NCBI RefSeq assembly: GCF_007829885.1
Contig: NZ_VIWW01000001.1
Span: 806,001-870,000, forward strand
DNA: 64,000 nt
From: Streptomyces brevispora
GTDB taxonomy: Bacteria > Actinomycetota > Actinomycetes > Streptomycetales > Streptomycetaceae
Direction of reading: 5' to 3'
Part shown: piece by piece, positions 62,549 to 64,000 of the stretch
How the letters are laid out: every line of letters starts with the position of its first letter
Position numbering within the stretch: the stretch's first letter is position 1
The notes under the pieces: model-generated
What the model was told of the DNA's origin: nothing
Database searches by the model: none
What the model saw: the letters and a program-made list of their open reading frames with translations, nothing else
Program-made: the position numbers and the translations under genes

Positions 62549-63511
62549 ATGCGCACCCGCACACTGCTCCCCGCCCTGCTGGCCACCGCCCTCGCCACCG
62601 GCGGCCTGGTCCTCGTCTCGGCCGCCGCCGCCGACGCCGCGACGGTCATCGAGGTGAGCACCGCGGCCCAGCTCAAGTCGGCCCTCACCGCGGTCGGCCC
62701 CGGCAGCACGATCCACCTCGCGGACGGCACGTACACCGGCAACTTCAAGGCGACCATCCCCGGCACCGCCTCCGCGCGCATCACCCTGACCGGCTCCGCC
62801 GGGGCGGTCCTCACGGCCGGCGGCGGCTACGGACTGCACCTCAACGGCGCCTCGTACTGGACGGTGAAGGGCATCACCGTCTCCGGCGGCCAGAAGGGCA
62901 TCATGGCCGACAGCGCCAACGGCGTCGTCATCGACTCGGTGACCGTGCACGATCTCGACATGGAGGGCGTCCACTTCCGCAAGTCCAGCAGCGACGGCGT
63001 CATCAAGAACTCGCGGATCTACGACACCGGGCACGACGGCCGCGGCATGGGCGAGGGTGTCTACGTCGGCACGGCGGGCGATCTCTCCGACAAGAGCGAC
63101 CGGGTCCAGATCCTGAACAACACCATCGGCCCGGGCGTCGGCGGCGAGAACGTCGACATCAAGGAGGGCACCACGGGTGCGCAGATCGTCGGCAACACCT
63201 TCGACGGCAGCGGGCTGACCGGGGCCAACTACGACGACTCCTGGGTCGACGTGAAGGGCAACAACGTCCTGGTCGCGGACAACCGCGGCTCCCGTACGAC
63301 CAACAACGGCTACGAGACACACACCCAGCAGAGCGGCTGGGGCTGCGGGACCGTCTTCCGCGGCAACACCTCGGACCTGTCCGGCTCGACGGGCGACAAG
63401 CAGCTCGCGTTCAACATCACCAACTACAGCACGAGCTGCCCCACTACGGTCCGCGGCAGCAACACCGTGACGGGCGGCAAGGGCCTGACCAACATCACCG
63501 TCACCCCGTAG
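62549..63511 (+). CDS. Secreted right-handed beta-helix protein, pectate-lyase-like
   Basis: 320 residues. Signal peptide ('LLPALLATALATGGLVLVSAAAADA'). The mature chain shows the turn-by-turn pattern of parallel beta-helix polysaccharide-active enzymes: 'STAAQLKSALTAVGPGSTIHLADGTYTGNFKA', 'YWTVKGITVSGGQKGIMADSANGVVIDSVTVHDLDMEGVHFRKSSSDGVIKNSRIYDTG', 'VQILNNTIGPGVGGENVDIKEGTTGAQIVGNTFDG'. A pectate lyase or alginate-lyase-type role is plausible; catalytic residues cannot be fixed by eye. Strong promoter upstream, perfect terminator downstream. Confidence 0.85.
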   Translation: MRTRTLLPALLATALATGGLVLVSAAAADAATVIEVSTAAQLKSALTAVGPGSTIHLADGTYTGNFKATIPGTASARITLTGSAGAVLTAGGGYGLHLNGASYWTVKGITVSGGQKGIMADSANGVVIDSVTVHDLDMEGVHFRKSSSDGVIKNSRIYDTGHDGRGMGEGVYVGTAGDLSDKSDRVQILNNTIGPGVGGENVDIKEGTTGAQIVGNTFDGSGLTGANYDDSWVDVKGNNVLVADNRGSRTTNNGYETHTQQSGWGCGTVFRGNTSDLSGSTGDKQLAFNITNYSTSCPTTVRGSNTVTGGKGLTNITVTP

Positions 63512-63528
63512 GCCGCGTCGCGGACATG

Positions 63529-63564
63529 AGTGAGGCCCGCCCCCCGAAGGGAGCGGGCCTCACT
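63529..63564. terminator. Terminator between the beta-helix gene and rpsA
   Basis: Perfect 12-bp arms AGTGAGGCCCGC / GCGGGCCTCACT followed by TTTC on the plus strand; also downstream of rpsA on the minus strand. Confidence 0.9.
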
Positions 63565-63605
63565 TTCATCTACTGCGACCGATGACCGGCCGGAGGGTCA
63601 GAGCG

Positions 63606-64000
63606 TCAGCTCTGGCCGCCCGCCAGCTTCTCGCGCAGGGCAGCCAGGGCCTCGTCCGACGCCAGGGCGCCGGCGTTGTCCGCGGACTCCGAGGAGTACG
63701 AACCGCCACCGCCGCCACCGCTGCCGCCCGAGGCAGCCGGGGCGCCGCCGGCCGGGGCAGCAGCGCCCTCGGCAGCAGCGGCCTCGTCGGCCTCGCGGGA
63801 CTTGATGACCTGGGCCTGGTGCTGCTCGAAGCGCGTCTGCGCCTCGGCGTACTGGGTCTCCCAGACCTCGCGCTGAGCCTCGAAGCCCTCGAGCCAGTCG
63901 TTGGTCTCGGGGTCGAAGCCCTCGGGGTAGATGTAGTTGCCCTGGTCGTCGTACGACGCGGCCATGCCGTACAGCGTCGGGTCGAACTCGACCGAGGCCG
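63606..64000 (-). CDS. rpsA: 30S ribosomal protein S1, C-terminal end (partial)
   Basis: The frame is open to the window edge. The visible part starts 'ASVEFDPTLYGMAASYDDQGNYIYPEGFDPETNDWLEGFEAQREVWETQYAEAQTRFEQHQAQVIKSREADEA', the extension that follows the last S1 RNA-binding repeat in streptomycete S1, then an Ala/Gly/Ser-rich linker and 'ALASDEALAALREKLAGGQ'. The S1 repeats themselves lie outside the window. The internal ATG at 63965 is not the start. Confidence 0.9.
   Translation of the reverse strand, partial: ASVEFDPTLYGMAASYDDQGNYIYPEGFDPETNDWLEGFEAQREVWETQYAEAQTRFEQHQAQVIKSREADEAAAAEGAAAPAGGAPAASGGSGGGGGGSYSSESADNAGALASDEALAALREKLAGGQS

Overview
The window is high-GC actinobacterial chromosome and is almost certainly from Streptomyces. 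The evidence is the strong third-position GC bias, many GTG and ATGA/GTGA-coupled starts, the developmental regulator WhiA, an RbpA-family RNA polymerase-binding protein, PH, TerD and MHYT proteins, and a gene order that from memory follows the conserved core region running from the cytochrome-oxidase haem genes to rpsA in model streptomycetes. I see no insertion sequence, prophage, rRNA, conventional tRNA or CRISPR array.

Layout. 1-3.7 kb: end of an ABC exporter and haem A synthesis (ctaA, ctaB). 4.2-10.8 kb: pentose-phosphate operon tkt-tal-zwf-opcA-pgl. 11-15 kb: two PH-domain membrane proteins and pgi. 15.2-19.2 kb: rbpA paralogue, secG, and the glycolytic operon gap-pgk-tpiA. 19.4-24.6 kb: the coupled operon uvrC-rapZ-yvcK-whiA. 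24.7-27.5 kb: secreted and regulatory accessory genes and a Rieske protein. 27.9-39 kb: uvrA, a mycothiol-type isomerase and an MBL hydrolase, terC behind a candidate manganese riboswitch, two TerD-family genes, uvrB. 39-49.5 kb: MHYT protein, glycerophosphodiesterase, ogt, MFS transporter, cupins, a pseudouridine catabolic pair whose kinase is frameshifted, an HxlR regulator divergent from an aminotransferase. 49.5-52.6 kb: a cysteine-peptidase-like gene, then a conserved protein of unknown function followed on the same strand by two tandem tRNA-mimic RNAs. 52.6-58.2 kb: SWIM protein with SNF2 helicase, and a slipin. 58.4-64 kb: small genes, a broken ADP-ribosylglycohydrolase, coaE, a PAC2 protein, a secreted beta-helix protein behind a near-consensus promoter, and the 3' end of rpsA.

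Three things stand out. First, at 50.23-50.56 kb two adjacent RNAs carry perfect T-arms, D-arms and anticodon-stem equivalents in permuted order, with the acceptor stem sealed by a hairpin loop (one a cUUCGg tetraloop). This is the architecture of bacterial Y RNA (YrlA) tRNA mimics, here next to an uncharacterised protein gene instead of Ro. Second, terC is preceded by a yybP-ykoY-like aptamer with a legible anti-Shine-Dalgarno switch. Third, uvrB, ogt and uvrC share a TTGTCAGTG-N8-TAnnnT-type, LexA-independent DNA-damage promoter placed so that the mRNAs would be leaderless, tying the repair genes of the window into one regulon.
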